From NCBI RefSeq assembly GCF_040706535.1, contig NZ_JAPDRJ010000005.1, positions 62,001 through 126,000 on the forward strand: a stretch of DNA of 64,000 bases, read 5' to 3'. Under the pieces are notes generated by a model. That model was not told the DNA's origin and did no database searches. It was given only the letters and a program-made list of their open reading frames with translations. Every line of letters starts with the position of its first letter. Position 1 is the first letter of the stretch. Positions 35,134 to 43,634 of the stretch are shown piece by piece. This DNA comes from Lentisalinibacter orientalis. GTDB lineage: Bacteria > Pseudomonadota > Gammaproteobacteria > Steroidobacterales > Woeseiaceae. A program made the position numbers and the translations under genes.

Positions 35134-36129
35134 TCATGCCGGTTCCGCGCCACCGCCGGTGAGGCGGCAGAAATCCCCGGCGGCCACGTTGCCGCCGGAG
35201 AGTACCACCACGGTGGTGCCGCCGGTGGCGACCTTGCCGGCCAGCAGTGCCGCGAGCGCCACGGCCCCGCCGGGCTCCAGCACCAGGTGCAGTTCCTCGA
35301 AGGCGTGGCGCATGGCGGCGACGGCCTCCTCGTCCGTGACCGTGAGGACGCCGGCGAGACGGCGCTGCAGCACCGGGAACGTCAGGCGGCCCGGCGCGGG
35401 CGTGAGCAGGGCATCGCAGACGGATCGCGCCTCCGGCGAGACGCTCTCCCGCCGGCCGCTGGCGAGCGACCGGGCCGTGTCGTCGAATGCCGCGGGCTCC
35501 ACCGCCCAGATCTCCGCCGCCGGCGCGAGCGACTCAGCCGCCAGCGCGATGCCGGCGCTGAGACCCCCTCCGCCGCAGCACACCAGGATGCGGTCGGGCA
35601 CGACGCCGAGCGCCCGGGCCTGACGACAGATCTCCAGCCCCACGGTGCCCTGGCCGGCGATCACCGCGTAGTGGTCATAGGAAGGCACCAGCGTCGCGCC
35701 GCGCTCCGCGGCGATGGCACGGCCGATCGCCTCGCGGTCCTCCCGATAGCGGTCGTAGGGGCGGATCTCCGCGCCGAGCCGGCGCGTCGCCTCCACCTTC
35801 CTTTGCGGCGCGTCCTCCGGCATGACGATGGTGGCGCGCATGCCGAGCAGCCGGGCCGCCTCCGCCACGCCCTGGGCGTGGTTGCCCGACGACCAGGCCA
35901 CCACGCCGCGCTCCCGTGCCTCCGGCGGGATCTGCGCCAGGCAGTTGTAGGCGCCGCGGATCTTGAACGAGCCCGTGCGCTGCAGGCACTCCGGCTTCAG
36001 CAGCACCCGCCCCCCGGCCCGCTCGTTCAGCGCCGGCGATTCCAGCAGCGGCGTCTCGACGGCCACGCCCACGATGCGTGCGGCGGCGGCCTCGATGACC
36101 GCCAGGTCCGGCTCGCGCTCCGCCGTCAT
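35134..36129 (-). CDS. PLP-dependent threonine/serine dehydratase family protein
   Basis: 331 residues. The Schiff-base Lys is in QRTGSFKIRGAYN, the substrate loop is SSGNHAQGVA, and the phosphate-binding loop is CCGGGGLSAGIALA. The length and absence of a C-terminal ACT domain fit the catabolic threonine/serine dehydratase or threo-3-hydroxyaspartate ammonia-lyase group, not biosynthetic IlvA. It deaminates hydroxy amino acids to 2-oxo acids and ammonia. Which substrate cannot be decided. It begins a minus-strand set with DUF1838 and ALDH (68-base gap). Confidence 0.9.
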   Translation of the reverse strand: MTAEREPDLAVIEAAAARIVGVAVETPLLESPALNERAGGRVLLKPECLQRTGSFKIRGAYNCLAQIPPEARERGVVAWSSGNHAQGVAEAARLLGMRATIVMPEDAPQRKVEATRRLGAEIRPYDRYREDREAIGRAIAAERGATLVPSYDHYAVIAGQGTVGLEICRQARALGVVPDRILVCCGGGGLSAGIALAAESLAPAAEIWAVEPAAFDDTARSLASGRRESVSPEARSVCDALLTPAPGRLTFPVLQRRLAGVLTVTDEEAVAAMRHAFEELHLVLEPGGAVALAALLAGKVATGGTTVVVLSGGNVAAGDFCRLTGGGAEPA

Positions 36130-36276
36130 GGCGCCGCCCGCCGGCGCGCGCCCGCACGGAAACTGCTACGCTGCACGCTGCGTCCGGCGGCAGCCGCTAT
36201 ACGAATAGCGACACGAATTGCGACACGAAAAGCCGCCGGCAAACCCACTCGTCCCGGCAGCAAGGAGCCGTCATCC

Positions 36277-37071
36277 ATGCAGGAACTGGCACTCGTCCTC
36301 GGCACGACCCTCATCGTCACCCTCGTCTGCGTGTTCATCCTGTGGCTGCTCAGCATACCGCTGAAGAACGCCAGCATCGTGGACATTTTCTGGGGCCCGG
36401 GCTTCGGCGTCATCGCCGTGGTCACCTGGTTCCTGGCCGAGGGCACGCCCGCGCGGCAGGACCTGCTGACGGCGCTCACCGTCATCTGGGCGGCGCGGCT
36501 CGGGCTGTACCTCGCCTGGCGCAACATCGGTCACGGCGAGGACCCCCGCTACCGCCGGATGCGCGAGAAGACCGAGGCCGCCGGCGGCAACTTCGTCACC
36601 GCCAGCCTGTTCAAGGTGTTCCTGCTGCAGGGCGTGCTGATGTGGCTGATCTCCATGCCCGTGCAGGTGGGCCAGATCTACGACCGGCCGGCCGAACTCG
36701 GCATCGTCGCCGCCATCGGCGCGGCCCTGTGGCTGATCGGCTTCCTGTTCGAGGCCGTCGGCGACTGGCAGCTGGCCCGCTTCAAGGCCGACCCCGCCAA
36801 CGAGGGGCAGGTGATGGACCGGGGGCTGTGGCGCTATACCCGGCATCCGAACTACTTCGGCAACGCCTGCCTGTGGTGGGGCCTGTTCGTCATCGCCTGC
36901 GAGAATCCGGTGGGTCTGTGGACGGTCTACGCCCCCATCGCCATGACCTGGCTGCTGCTGAAGGTCAGCGGCGTGAGCCTGCTGGAGCGCTCGCTGAAGA
37001 AGACCAAGCCGAAGTACGAGGAATACGTGCGGCGCACCAGCGCGTTCTTCCCACTGCCGCCCAGGGACTGA
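36277..37071 (+). CDS. DUF1295 (steroid-5-alpha-reductase-like) membrane protein
   Basis: 264 residues from ATG 36277, with AAGGAG at a suitable distance. Six to seven membrane helices and the family motifs SIVDIFWGPGFGVIA (N-terminal), RYRRMREK, LWRYTRHPNYFGNACLWWG and KKTKPKYEEYVRRTSAFFP (C-terminal). The last segment is characteristic of DUF1295/ICMT-like proteins that reduce or methylate lipophilic substrates with NADPH or SAM. Substrate unknown. Just upstream is a short direct repeat (gcgacacgaa twice). The gene stands alone, convergent with the next. Confidence 0.88.
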   Translation: MQELALVLGTTLIVTLVCVFILWLLSIPLKNASIVDIFWGPGFGVIAVVTWFLAEGTPARQDLLTALTVIWAARLGLYLAWRNIGHGEDPRYRRMREKTEAAGGNFVTASLFKVFLLQGVLMWLISMPVQVGQIYDRPAELGIVAAIGAALWLIGFLFEAVGDWQLARFKADPANEGQVMDRGLWRYTRHPNYFGNACLWWGLFVIACENPVGLWTVYAPIAMTWLLLKVSGVSLLERSLKKTKPKYEEYVRRTSAFFPLPPRD

Positions 37072-37077
37072 CGCCAC

Positions 37078-37419
37078 TCACGCACCTGCGGCCAGCCGGT
37101 CGATCTTGGCCGCGCAGATGAAGTCGTTATCGGAAAGACCGTCGATGGCGTGGGTCGTGTAGCGCACCAGGCAGCGCCCGTAGCTCACCTCCATCACCGG
37201 GTGATGGCCCTCCACCGTCGCCACCCAGGCGACCGCGTTGGTGAAGGCGATGGTGCGCGCGAAACCGGTGAACTCGAAGTCCCGGCTGATGGACTTGCCG
37301 TCGCCGGACAGGTTCCATTCGGGGTCCAGCCCCTTCATCAGCGCCTGCGCCTGTTCGGTGGTCAACGGCTCCACGCCGCCCTCGCAGGGCCGGCAACGTC
37401 TCTCCGCCAGTGCCGTCAT
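37078..37419 (-). CDS. phhB: pterin-4a-carbinolamine dehydratase
   Basis: 113 residues from ATG 37419, with GGGGGAAGAG as ribosome binding site. The active-site residues are in EGHHPVMEVSYGRCLVRYTTHAI, followed by GLSDNDFICAAKIDRLA, the complete family pattern. It dehydrates 4a-hydroxytetrahydrobiopterin, recycling the pterin cofactor. No phenylalanine hydroxylase gene is nearby, so the cofactor-recycling context is not confirmed, and the symbol is by family. A minus-strand -10-like TATATT is at 37449-37454. Confidence 0.93.
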   Translation of the reverse strand: MTALAERRCRPCEGGVEPLTTEQAQALMKGLDPEWNLSGDGKSISRDFEFTGFARTIAFTNAVAWVATVEGHHPVMEVSYGRCLVRYTTHAIDGLSDNDFICAAKIDRLAAGA

Positions 37420-37448
37420 CGTCTCTTCCCCCAGTCGTCTGATCGTGC

Positions 37449-37454
37449 AATATA
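37449..37454 (-). promoter_or_regulatory. candidate -10 box for phhB
   Basis: TATATT on the minus strand, about 30 bases before the ATG. A 17-base-upstream TCGAAT is a poor -35. Confidence 0.3.
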
Positions 37455-37486
37455 CCCCGCGTGCCGGCCGCATTCGAGGCCCGCGC

Positions 37487-38059
37487 TCAGCCGGGCGGAG
37501 CGCTGCGCAGCCAGTCCCGCCGCAGGATGCCGTAGAGCGCGATATCCTCGCGCTCGCCCTCCTTGTGGAACGCCTCGCGAGCCACGCCTTCGGCACTCAT
37601 GCCGATCTTCTCCATGACACGCCCGGAAGCCGGATTACGCAGCAGATGGTGGGCATGTATCCGATCCAGCTCGAGGACGCGGAAGCCGTAGTCCAGCACG
37701 GCCGCCGCCGCCTCCGTGCAGTAGCCGCGATTCCACCAGGGCACGCCCACCCAGTAGCCGAGTTCGCCACCGCCGGACGCCTCCCCATCCAGTTTGAGGC
37801 CAATCGAGCCGATCAGCGCCCCGTCAGGCGACAGCGTGATCGCAAAATTCACCAGCCTCCCCTCCGCGTACTCGCGGGCGTGAGTCTCTATCCACGCCTC
37901 CGCCAGACCGTCCTCGTAGGGATGCGGGATGTTCAGGGTGGTGTCGGCAATGGCACGGTCGCCGGCGAGCCGCTGCACGTCGGCGGCGTCGGAACGTTCG
38001 AAGGGGCGCAGCACGAGACGGGGTGTCCGCAGCGTTGGCCGGGGCGCCAGACCGCTCAC
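37487..38059 (-). CDS. GNAT N-acetyltransferase (RimJ/RimL-like)
   Basis: 190 residues. The N-terminus LRTPRLVLRPFERSDAADVQ, the GYWVGVPWWNRGYCTEAAAA acetyl-CoA loop and RIHAHHLLRNPASGRVMEKI are typical of RimJ/RimL acetyltransferases, which modify N-terminal amines or small substrates. Substrate is unknown. The ATG at 38059 overlaps the stop of the serine hydrolase gene that is transcribed first (38056-38058), so the two are coupled. Confidence 0.9.
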   Translation of the reverse strand: MSGLAPRPTLRTPRLVLRPFERSDAADVQRLAGDRAIADTTLNIPHPYEDGLAEAWIETHAREYAEGRLVNFAITLSPDGALIGSIGLKLDGEASGGGELGYWVGVPWWNRGYCTEAAAAVLDYGFRVLELDRIHAHHLLRNPASGRVMEKIGMSAEGVAREAFHKEGEREDIALYGILRRDWLRSAPPG

Positions 38060-39708
38060 CGGTCTACTCTCTCCGCCCGCTGCCGGATGGGGCCCTGATG
38101 CAGCACCAGGGCGTCCACGCGCCCGTCAGCGTCCCGCTCGAACAACAGATCGGCATCCACCGCCCTGTAGAAGAACCGGTCGTCCCCGCCGGGATAGACG
38201 GGCAGGAAGGGCTGACCCGTCAGGCGCGCCTCGAGACCCTCGTCGCCGAGGCGGATGGTGAAGCGCGCCGACTCGCTGATGGCGTACTCGCCCGTGTATT
38301 CCGCCAGGGCCTCCCGGGGCAGCGCCTTCTCGGAGCGACCGGCGGCTGCCGCCTGTTCGGCTACCTTCTCGGCTCGCTGCACGACACCGTTTTGCACGAG
38401 TTCCAGCGCCACCGCTGCCGTGCCACCCTCGCCGCGCACAAAGTGCACACTGGCATCCGCCACGTCGATGGCGTACCAGTCGTCACCCAGCGGCGTCAGG
38501 GACAGCGGCGGCTGCCCGGTCGCCTGGGCCAGCAGCCGGCCGCCGGACGCGAAGACGCCGATGCCGAACTGCGGGGTGACCCGGTACTGCCCGGTCACGG
38601 TCGTGTCCGGCGCCGGCGCGTCCGCCGGCCGCGGCTCGCCGCCCAGCCACTCCAGTCCCGCGGCGGTCGGGTCCGTATCGCCGCTCACGAGGATGGTCAC
38701 GGCTTCGCCGGTCGCCGGACGAAAGCCCAGGAATGCACCGTAGCCGCCGGTGCGGCCGCTGTGCCAATAGACCGGTCCTTTGGCGCTGGCCGCCATGTGC
38801 CATACCCGGGTAAGCCGGTAAGGCCCCGCCCGTTCGACAACGATCTCCAGGTCCGCCGCCGGATCGTGGCGGAGGCCGGTTACGGCGGGGTCCAGATACC
38901 AGCGGGCCAGTCTCATGAGGTCGGTGGAAGTGGACCACAGGGCACCGGCAGCGGCGAGCGCGTCGAAACTCCACGCGGGTACGCGCTCACCCGAGCGATA
39001 CCCCGTCGCTGCATCGCCGGCCGGCTCGAAGGTGGTCGAGTCCAGCCCGAGGAGATTGAGGACCCTCTCGCGCAACGCCGCCTCGTAGCCGCTGCCCTCC
39101 ACCCGGCCCAGCAGCCAGCCGAGCAGACCGGCGCCGAAGTTCGAGTAGGCAAAGTGGTCGCCCAGGGGTTGTTTTTGCCGGGCCGCGGCAAGCCCGGCCA
39201 GCAATGCCGCCTCCCCGTAGCTCCGGTAGGGGTCGGCAGCATCCGCCGGCGTCAGGTTGGCAGGCAGCCGGGGGAGCCCGCTGGTATGGGTTGCCAGTTC
39301 GAGCAGCGTGGTCTCCGCCACGGCCGCATTGGCGAATTCGAACCCCGTTCCCCGTTCACCCAGGAGTTCGCCCAGCGTCGTGCCGTAATCGACGTCGCCT
39401 GCCGCGGTCATCTCCGCCAGCAGCAGGTGGGTAAAGGCCTTGGTGACGGAGCCGATCTGGAACTGCGTGTCGGGTCCCGCAGCCGGTGCCGCGTCCGCCG
39501 GCGAAATGCTGCCTCCGGCGTAATGGCGGGTCGCACCGCCCCGACGCTCGCCCACCACGATGGCGAGCGCGGCACCGGACGCCACCTGCTCGTCGACCCA
39601 GTCCTGCCGGTCGCTCGCCGGCGCGCCGCCGGCCACGGCCAGGAGCAGCCCGCCGAGCAGAAACCGACTGCTGATCGCACGCATACGGCAGCGGACATCG
39701 ATAGGCAT
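38056..39708 (-). CDS. serine beta-lactamase/penicillin-binding-like hydrolase
   Basis: 550 residues from ATG 39708, which follows GGAGGAAG; an ATG at 39684 is also possible. After a signal peptide (SSRFLLGGLLLAVAGGAPAS) come the class C-like motifs: SxxK as GSVTKAFTHLL, YSN as HFAYSNFGAGLLGWLL, and HSGRTGGYG as the KTG-equivalent. The ~200-residue C-terminal extension is beta-rich (EYTGEYAISESARFTIRLG). Family members act as D-aminopeptidases, esterases or carboxypeptidases, so antibiotic resistance should not be assumed. It overlaps the GNAT gene. Confidence 0.9.
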   Translation of the reverse strand: MPIDVRCRMRAISSRFLLGGLLLAVAGGAPASDRQDWVDEQVASGAALAIVVGERRGGATRHYAGGSISPADAAPAAGPDTQFQIGSVTKAFTHLLLAEMTAAGDVDYGTTLGELLGERGTGFEFANAAVAETTLLELATHTSGLPRLPANLTPADAADPYRSYGEAALLAGLAAARQKQPLGDHFAYSNFGAGLLGWLLGRVEGSGYEAALRERVLNLLGLDSTTFEPAGDAATGYRSGERVPAWSFDALAAAGALWSTSTDLMRLARWYLDPAVTGLRHDPAADLEIVVERAGPYRLTRVWHMAASAKGPVYWHSGRTGGYGAFLGFRPATGEAVTILVSGDTDPTAAGLEWLGGEPRPADAPAPDTTVTGQYRVTPQFGIGVFASGGRLLAQATGQPPLSLTPLGDDWYAIDVADASVHFVRGEGGTAAVALELVQNGVVQRAEKVAEQAAAAGRSEKALPREALAEYTGEYAISESARFTIRLGDEGLEARLTGQPFLPVYPGGDDRFFYRAVDADLLFERDADGRVDALVLHQGPIRQRAERVDR

Positions 39709-39851
39709 CGTTCTTCCTCCAATGACATTGCCGGGGCACCGCCCTGCCCGGCCGCAGCGGGCCGTCTGCACAAACCCGGAAACCGGACCGTATCGTGCCG
39801 CGTGTCGTTCCGCTAGCATCCTCCGGGAAGCCACTGTCAGCGGATCGAACA

Positions 39852-40388
39852 ATGCCGGATCGGGACAACAGCGGATCGCCAGCCGGCGAGCCTGTCGGAG
39901 CAGCCGAACTCGGCCCGGACTATGCCTCGCCCCGGGACCCCGCGTTCGAGGCGAAGTACGCGGCCCGTTGCCACTGCGGCGCCGTGCGCTACGAGGTGCG
40001 AGCCGACCCGGTGGATGCCAAGCTCTGCCACTGCCGGGACTGTCAGGTGCTGCACGGCGCACCCATGCAGTGGGCGGCGATATTCCACAAGCAGGACGTG
40101 CGCATCACGGCGGGGATCGATCGCCTGCGCTTCTACGCCAGTGGCCCGGGACGGGCGGAGCGCATCCTGCCCTGCAAGGTCTCCTGCGGCCGCTGCGGCA
40201 CCCCGATCGCCGACGAAGGCCGGCGGATGTGGCTCGCGTTCCCAGAGCTGTTCGACTTCGGCCGGCCCCGGCGGATTCCGGACGCGTTCCGTCCGACCTG
40301 TCACATCTTCTACGGCATGCGGGTGCTGGACGTGGACGACGACCTGCCGAAGTGGGCCGGCCACAAGGAGCGATCTGGCCTGCTCTAG
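39852..40388 (+). CDS. GFA (glutathione-dependent formaldehyde-activating)-family zinc protein
   Basis: 178 residues from ATG 39852; ATG 39795 would add 19 residues. The zinc Cys pattern of the GFA fold is present: ARCHCGAVRYEV, then LCHCRDCQVLHG, and VSCGRCGTPIAD. The family is named after Gfa but most members are not glutathione-formaldehyde enzymes, and no such claim is made. It is divergent from the beta-lactamase-like gene and convergent with the esterase gene 10 bases away. Confidence 0.87.
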   Translation: MPDRDNSGSPAGEPVGAAELGPDYASPRDPAFEAKYAARCHCGAVRYEVRADPVDAKLCHCRDCQVLHGAPMQWAAIFHKQDVRITAGIDRLRFYASGPGRAERILPCKVSCGRCGTPIADEGRRMWLAFPELFDFGRPRRIPDAFRPTCHIFYGMRVLDVDDDLPKWAGHKERSGLL

Positions 40389-40398
40389 TCCGACTTCC

Positions 40399-41580
40399 TC
40401 AGCCCTCGCCGGCCGCCGCCGTCTCGAATTGCGTCTTCAACAGCCTGAAGCGGGCAAGTCGGCTGGGCAGATAGTCCGCTGTCTCGCCCAGACGAATGGC
40501 CTCGTCGATCGCGGCCACGGCTTCAGCGTGACGCCCGATCGTAGCGAGGATGACCGCGTGATTGGCCGGTATCTCCGGATGCGCCGGAAACGTCCGGCGG
40601 AGCTGGGCCATGATCGCCATCGCCTGGTCTTCCAGCCCGTCCACGGCGAGACTCATGGCGACCAGCGAGTAGGGTGTCCTCTGGGGGTGGAACCGGAAAC
40701 CGAGCGCGTCTCGTCGAGCCTCGAACCAATCGTCGACGGCCCCATCCCCGGCCTCTCGCGCTGCGGCTGCGAGTTCCTGCTCTGATTCCCATGTCGGAAA
40801 CAGGAGGTCCATTGCCCGATGCACGCTCGGCGGCACGGCGGTGAAATGCGTGGTTCTCGGTATCACCTCGTAATGCCATTCCAGCGACGGCGGCGCCAGG
40901 CGCTCGAGCAACGCGGCGAACTCGTGCCCCGCCGGGACGGTCTCGCCTCCGTCGGCTTCGGCCACCGACATATAGAGAAAACCGTCCAGGTCTTCTCCTC
41001 CCTGCAGTGTTTCCTCCGCCGCGGCGAAGAGCACACGGTCGGCGACCCAGGTGCTGGTGCCGACGACGATCCAGGCATCGAAGAGTTCGGGCGCCCGCAG
41101 CATCGCATGCAGTCCGAAAGTACCGCCGAAAGAGTGGCCGAAGTAAATGCGCCTGCCGTTCGTGCGGTAGCGGCGGTCGAGAGCCGGCAGGATCTCTTCG
41201 CTCAGGGCGCGCAGGAAGCTGTCCGCGCCGCCCGTACCCGGGAAGTTGGAATCCACCGCCGGCACGTAGTCCCGGTTGCGATCCGTGTTCATGATGCCCG
41301 CAATGATCATGTCCGGGTACCGGTCTCCCGTGAACTCCAGATAGGCGCGCACCAGATCGAAATTCCAGTCGGCATCGGTCAGGAACAGGAGCGGATAACG
41401 GCGTTCGCCCGTCTCGTAGCCGTCAGGCAGGCTGACGTGAAGCCGGCGGTCTTCATCGAGCATCTGCGACTCGATGGTCACGGAGTCGAACTCCGGTGCG
41501 CGAACTTCCGCAGCCACCGGTGTGGCAAACCATGCAGGCCATGCGAGCGTCACGCACAGCCAGGCGAGGAATCTCTTCAT
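40399..41580 (-). CDS. secreted esterase-like alpha/beta hydrolase
   Basis: 393 residues. A signal peptide ends near residue 24 (PVAAEV). The esterase-D/IroE-like fold shows YPLLFLTDADWNFDLVRAYL, AGIMNTDRNRDY and the nucleophile GHSFGGTFGLHA; the His of the triad is likely in PRTTHFTAVPPSV. The last ~110 residues are TPR-like (MAIMAQLRRTFPAHPEIPAN, ATIGRHAEAVAAIDEAIRLG). Family members hydrolyse siderophore or carboxyl esters; the substrate here is unknown. Confidence 0.9.
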   Translation of the reverse strand: MKRFLAWLCVTLAWPAWFATPVAAEVRAPEFDSVTIESQMLDEDRRLHVSLPDGYETGERRYPLLFLTDADWNFDLVRAYLEFTGDRYPDMIIAGIMNTDRNRDYVPAVDSNFPGTGGADSFLRALSEEILPALDRRYRTNGRRIYFGHSFGGTFGLHAMLRAPELFDAWIVVGTSTWVADRVLFAAAEETLQGGEDLDGFLYMSVAEADGGETVPAGHEFAALLERLAPPSLEWHYEVIPRTTHFTAVPPSVHRAMDLLFPTWESEQELAAAAREAGDGAVDDWFEARRDALGFRFHPQRTPYSLVAMSLAVDGLEDQAMAIMAQLRRTFPAHPEIPANHAVILATIGRHAEAVAAIDEAIRLGETADYLPSRLARFRLLKTQFETAAAGEG

Positions 41581-41685
41581 GCTCTCCCCCTCTCGCTGGA
41601 TGTCGCGGCTGCGAATTCGCCGCGACTCCTGAATGCGACCGGCGCGGCGAGCGGAAAGTTCACGGGTGGCCCTCTCCCGCGAGAA

Positions 41686-41713
41686 AGGCGGCTGCCGTCA
41701 CCGGCAGCCGCCT
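41686..41713 (-). terminator. intrinsic terminator-like hairpin after PdsO-like gene
   Basis: A perfect 12-bp stem (aggcggctgccg / cggcagccgcct) with a 4-base loop, followed on the minus strand by a short T-rich stretch (TTTCTC). It is about 35 bases after the stop at 41748. Confidence 0.7.
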
Positions 41714-41747
41714 CGTCTCTCCGTATGGCGGGTTCGGATCCCGTCTT

Positions 41748-42497
41748 TCAGCGCGTCTCCGCCACCCGCTGCGCCCCCTCCTCCGGCACGTACAGCGTCA
41801 GACTGACCCGCCGCTCGAGGGCGTTGCGGTCCGGGTCGCTCTCCTCGCCGCCGGCCTCGCCGTGGGCATTGGCCGTGACCCGGGAGGCGGGGATACCGCC
41901 GGCGGTGAGCAGGCTCACGACGTGCTCGGCCCGGCGTTCAGACAGGGACTGGTTGTAATCCTCCTCGCCGCGGGGATCGGCCCACGCGTCCAGCCTGATC
42001 TGCACCGAGGGCAGCGCCGCGAGCACCCGGGCCAGTTCGCCCACCCGGTCCGCCGTCTCGGCATTCAGCGCGTCGGCCTCGGTGCGGAACAACAGGTCCA
42101 TCTCGATACCCGTCTTCATCAGCTCCAGCATCTGGGGCGCACCGCTGGCGACCAGCGCCTGCAGTTCCGCGCCCACCTTCCGAAGATCGCCGTCGGTGGC
42201 GGCCAGCTCGGCCTCCATCCCGTCGAGACGCTGCCGCGCGGCCGTCAGCTCGTCACTGAGGACCTCGTTGCGCGCGTCCTTCTCGTGGTACATGTCGCCC
42301 AGCTTCGCCCCCAGCGCGGCGCCCACCAGGAATCCGACCGGGCCGCCGGCGGCGGCGCCGACGAGGGCGCCGGTACCGAAACCGATGGTCTCCTGGCGCG
42401 ATGCCTCGGCGGCCGAGGCCGGCTGCACGGCGGCGGTGACGCCGAGCGCGAGGCTCGTGATCAGGGCGAGGGACTGGCTCATGGCTTTCGTCTTCAT
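41748..42497 (-). CDS. PdsO-like OmpA-family protein
   Basis: 249 residues. A signal peptide ends at AAEASRQE (~residue 30). Then a glycine-rich segment (GFGTGALVGAAAGGPVGFLV) that could span or insert in a membrane, a coiled coil (DELTAARQRLDGMEAELAA), and a C-terminal OmpA-like domain (IRLDAWADPRGEEDYNQSLS, SERRAEHVVSLLTAGGIPAS). This order resembles PdsO, the OmpA-like protein of proteobacterial sortase systems. No sortase or its target is visible. Peptidoglycan binding is expected from the OmpA fold. Confidence 0.82.
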   Translation of the reverse strand: MKTKAMSQSLALITSLALGVTAAVQPASAAEASRQETIGFGTGALVGAAAGGPVGFLVGAALGAKLGDMYHEKDARNEVLSDELTAARQRLDGMEAELAATDGDLRKVGAELQALVASGAPQMLELMKTGIEMDLLFRTEADALNAETADRVGELARVLAALPSVQIRLDAWADPRGEEDYNQSLSERRAEHVVSLLTAGGIPASRVTANAHGEAGGEESDPDRNALERRVSLTLYVPEEGAQRVAETR

Positions 42498-42626
42498 GTC
42501 GTCATTCTCCTGCGGCGATGGCCGCGTCCGTTGGCTACGGTTGCCATTGAAGCGCCGTGGCCGGGCACCGCCATGGAGGAGCCGTGACGGATCGGGACGA
42601 AAAATGACGAATTGTGGCGGGGCGCC

Positions 42627-43631
42627 TCAGCGGTTGTCGTCGACCAGCGCGACGAAGGTGCCGCCGTTGCGATGGGTGAGCTCGCGCATGAGCGCGGCGA
42701 ACTGGATGGTGGAGTTCTGGATGTTGCCGGGGCCGCCGAACCGATAGGGGAAACCGACGGCGTGGATGCGCACCAGGCGCCGGCCGTCCGGCCCCTCCGG
42801 ATTCAGCCGGTCGACCGTGTCCGCGACCGCCTCCACCGACTGGCCGGTGTACTCGTCACCGAACACGTACAGGCTCACCTTCTTGTCGGGCGCGGCGAAG
42901 GTGCGGATGGCCGTCTGGATGCCGTTCACGGGTGTGGAGAAACTGAGCGGCCGCCAGTTCGCCATGGCCGAGAGGATCGCCTTGCGGCGCGACGGCGTGT
43001 CCGGTATCCACTTGCCGGCGAAGCTCTCGAACATGTAGCGGCCGTTGTCGTTCATGATCTGTATGCCCTTGACCTGGGGATACAGATCGAGGGTCTCGGT
43101 GAGCTTGCGCCGCGCCAGGTTCCAGCTGAACTCCTGCATGGAGCCGGATGTGTCGATGATGAAGATGATGTATTCGCTGTCCACCGGGATGCCGCCCACG
43201 GGCGCATCCTCCGGACGCCTGTAGTCCGCGTTCAGACGCCGCATCTCCTCGGTCAGACGCTGCCGGGCCGCCCGCAGCTCGCCCTCGTCCACGGTGGGGA
43301 CGCTCTGGTCGCCCGCTGTAGCGTCGTAGCGCCCCTCGATGCGGGAGAGATCGCCGTACAGCCGCGCGAGCTTCTCCTTCGACTCGGACACCTGCTCCTT
43401 CGCGCTGTCCAGATCCCGATTCAGGATCACCGTCTCGCCGCGGATGTCGAACAGCTCCTGCTCGAGCCGGGCGATGAGGCCCTCCAGGTCCTGCTGGGTG
43501 CGCTCGATGGTCTGGGGCTCGTAGATCTTCGTGAGCACGAGCAGCAGCAGCACTGCGCCGAAACCGCAGCTGATCGCATCCAGGAACGAGAGGCTGAAAC
43601 CCTCCGCGTCTCTTTTCCTGCGCCGCGCCAT
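42627..43631 (-). CDS. VWA-domain protein with MotB/ExbD-like membrane anchor (A)
   Basis: 334 residues, start MARRRKRDAEGFSLSFLDAI. A basic N-terminus and one helix at ~14-35 contain Asp18 in the pattern FLDAISCGFGAVLLLL, as in the proton-bearing helix of MotB/ExbD. A coiled coil covers residues 40-135 (RTQQDLEGLIARLEQELFDI). A VWA domain follows with a full MIDAS start DTSGSM at 160-165, then VFGDEYTG. It is paired with the similar next gene and lies in an operon with an ExbB-like channel gene. Three bases separate it from VWA protein B. Probable role: D-type stator subunit with VWA in place of a peptidoglycan-binding domain; inferred, not proven. Confidence 0.88.
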   Translation of the reverse strand: MARRRKRDAEGFSLSFLDAISCGFGAVLLLLVLTKIYEPQTIERTQQDLEGLIARLEQELFDIRGETVILNRDLDSAKEQVSESKEKLARLYGDLSRIEGRYDATAGDQSVPTVDEGELRAARQRLTEEMRRLNADYRRPEDAPVGGIPVDSEYIIFIIDTSGSMQEFSWNLARRKLTETLDLYPQVKGIQIMNDNGRYMFESFAGKWIPDTPSRRKAILSAMANWRPLSFSTPVNGIQTAIRTFAAPDKKVSLYVFGDEYTGQSVEAVADTVDRLNPEGPDGRRLVRIHAVGFPYRFGGPGNIQNSTIQFAALMRELTHRNGGTFVALVDDNR

Positions 43632-43634
43632 GGT

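Noticed and set aside
38056..39708. Antibiotic-resistance beta-lactamase
   Set aside because: The serine hydrolase motifs are shared with esterases and aminopeptidases, and the long C-terminal extension is atypical for resistance enzymes.
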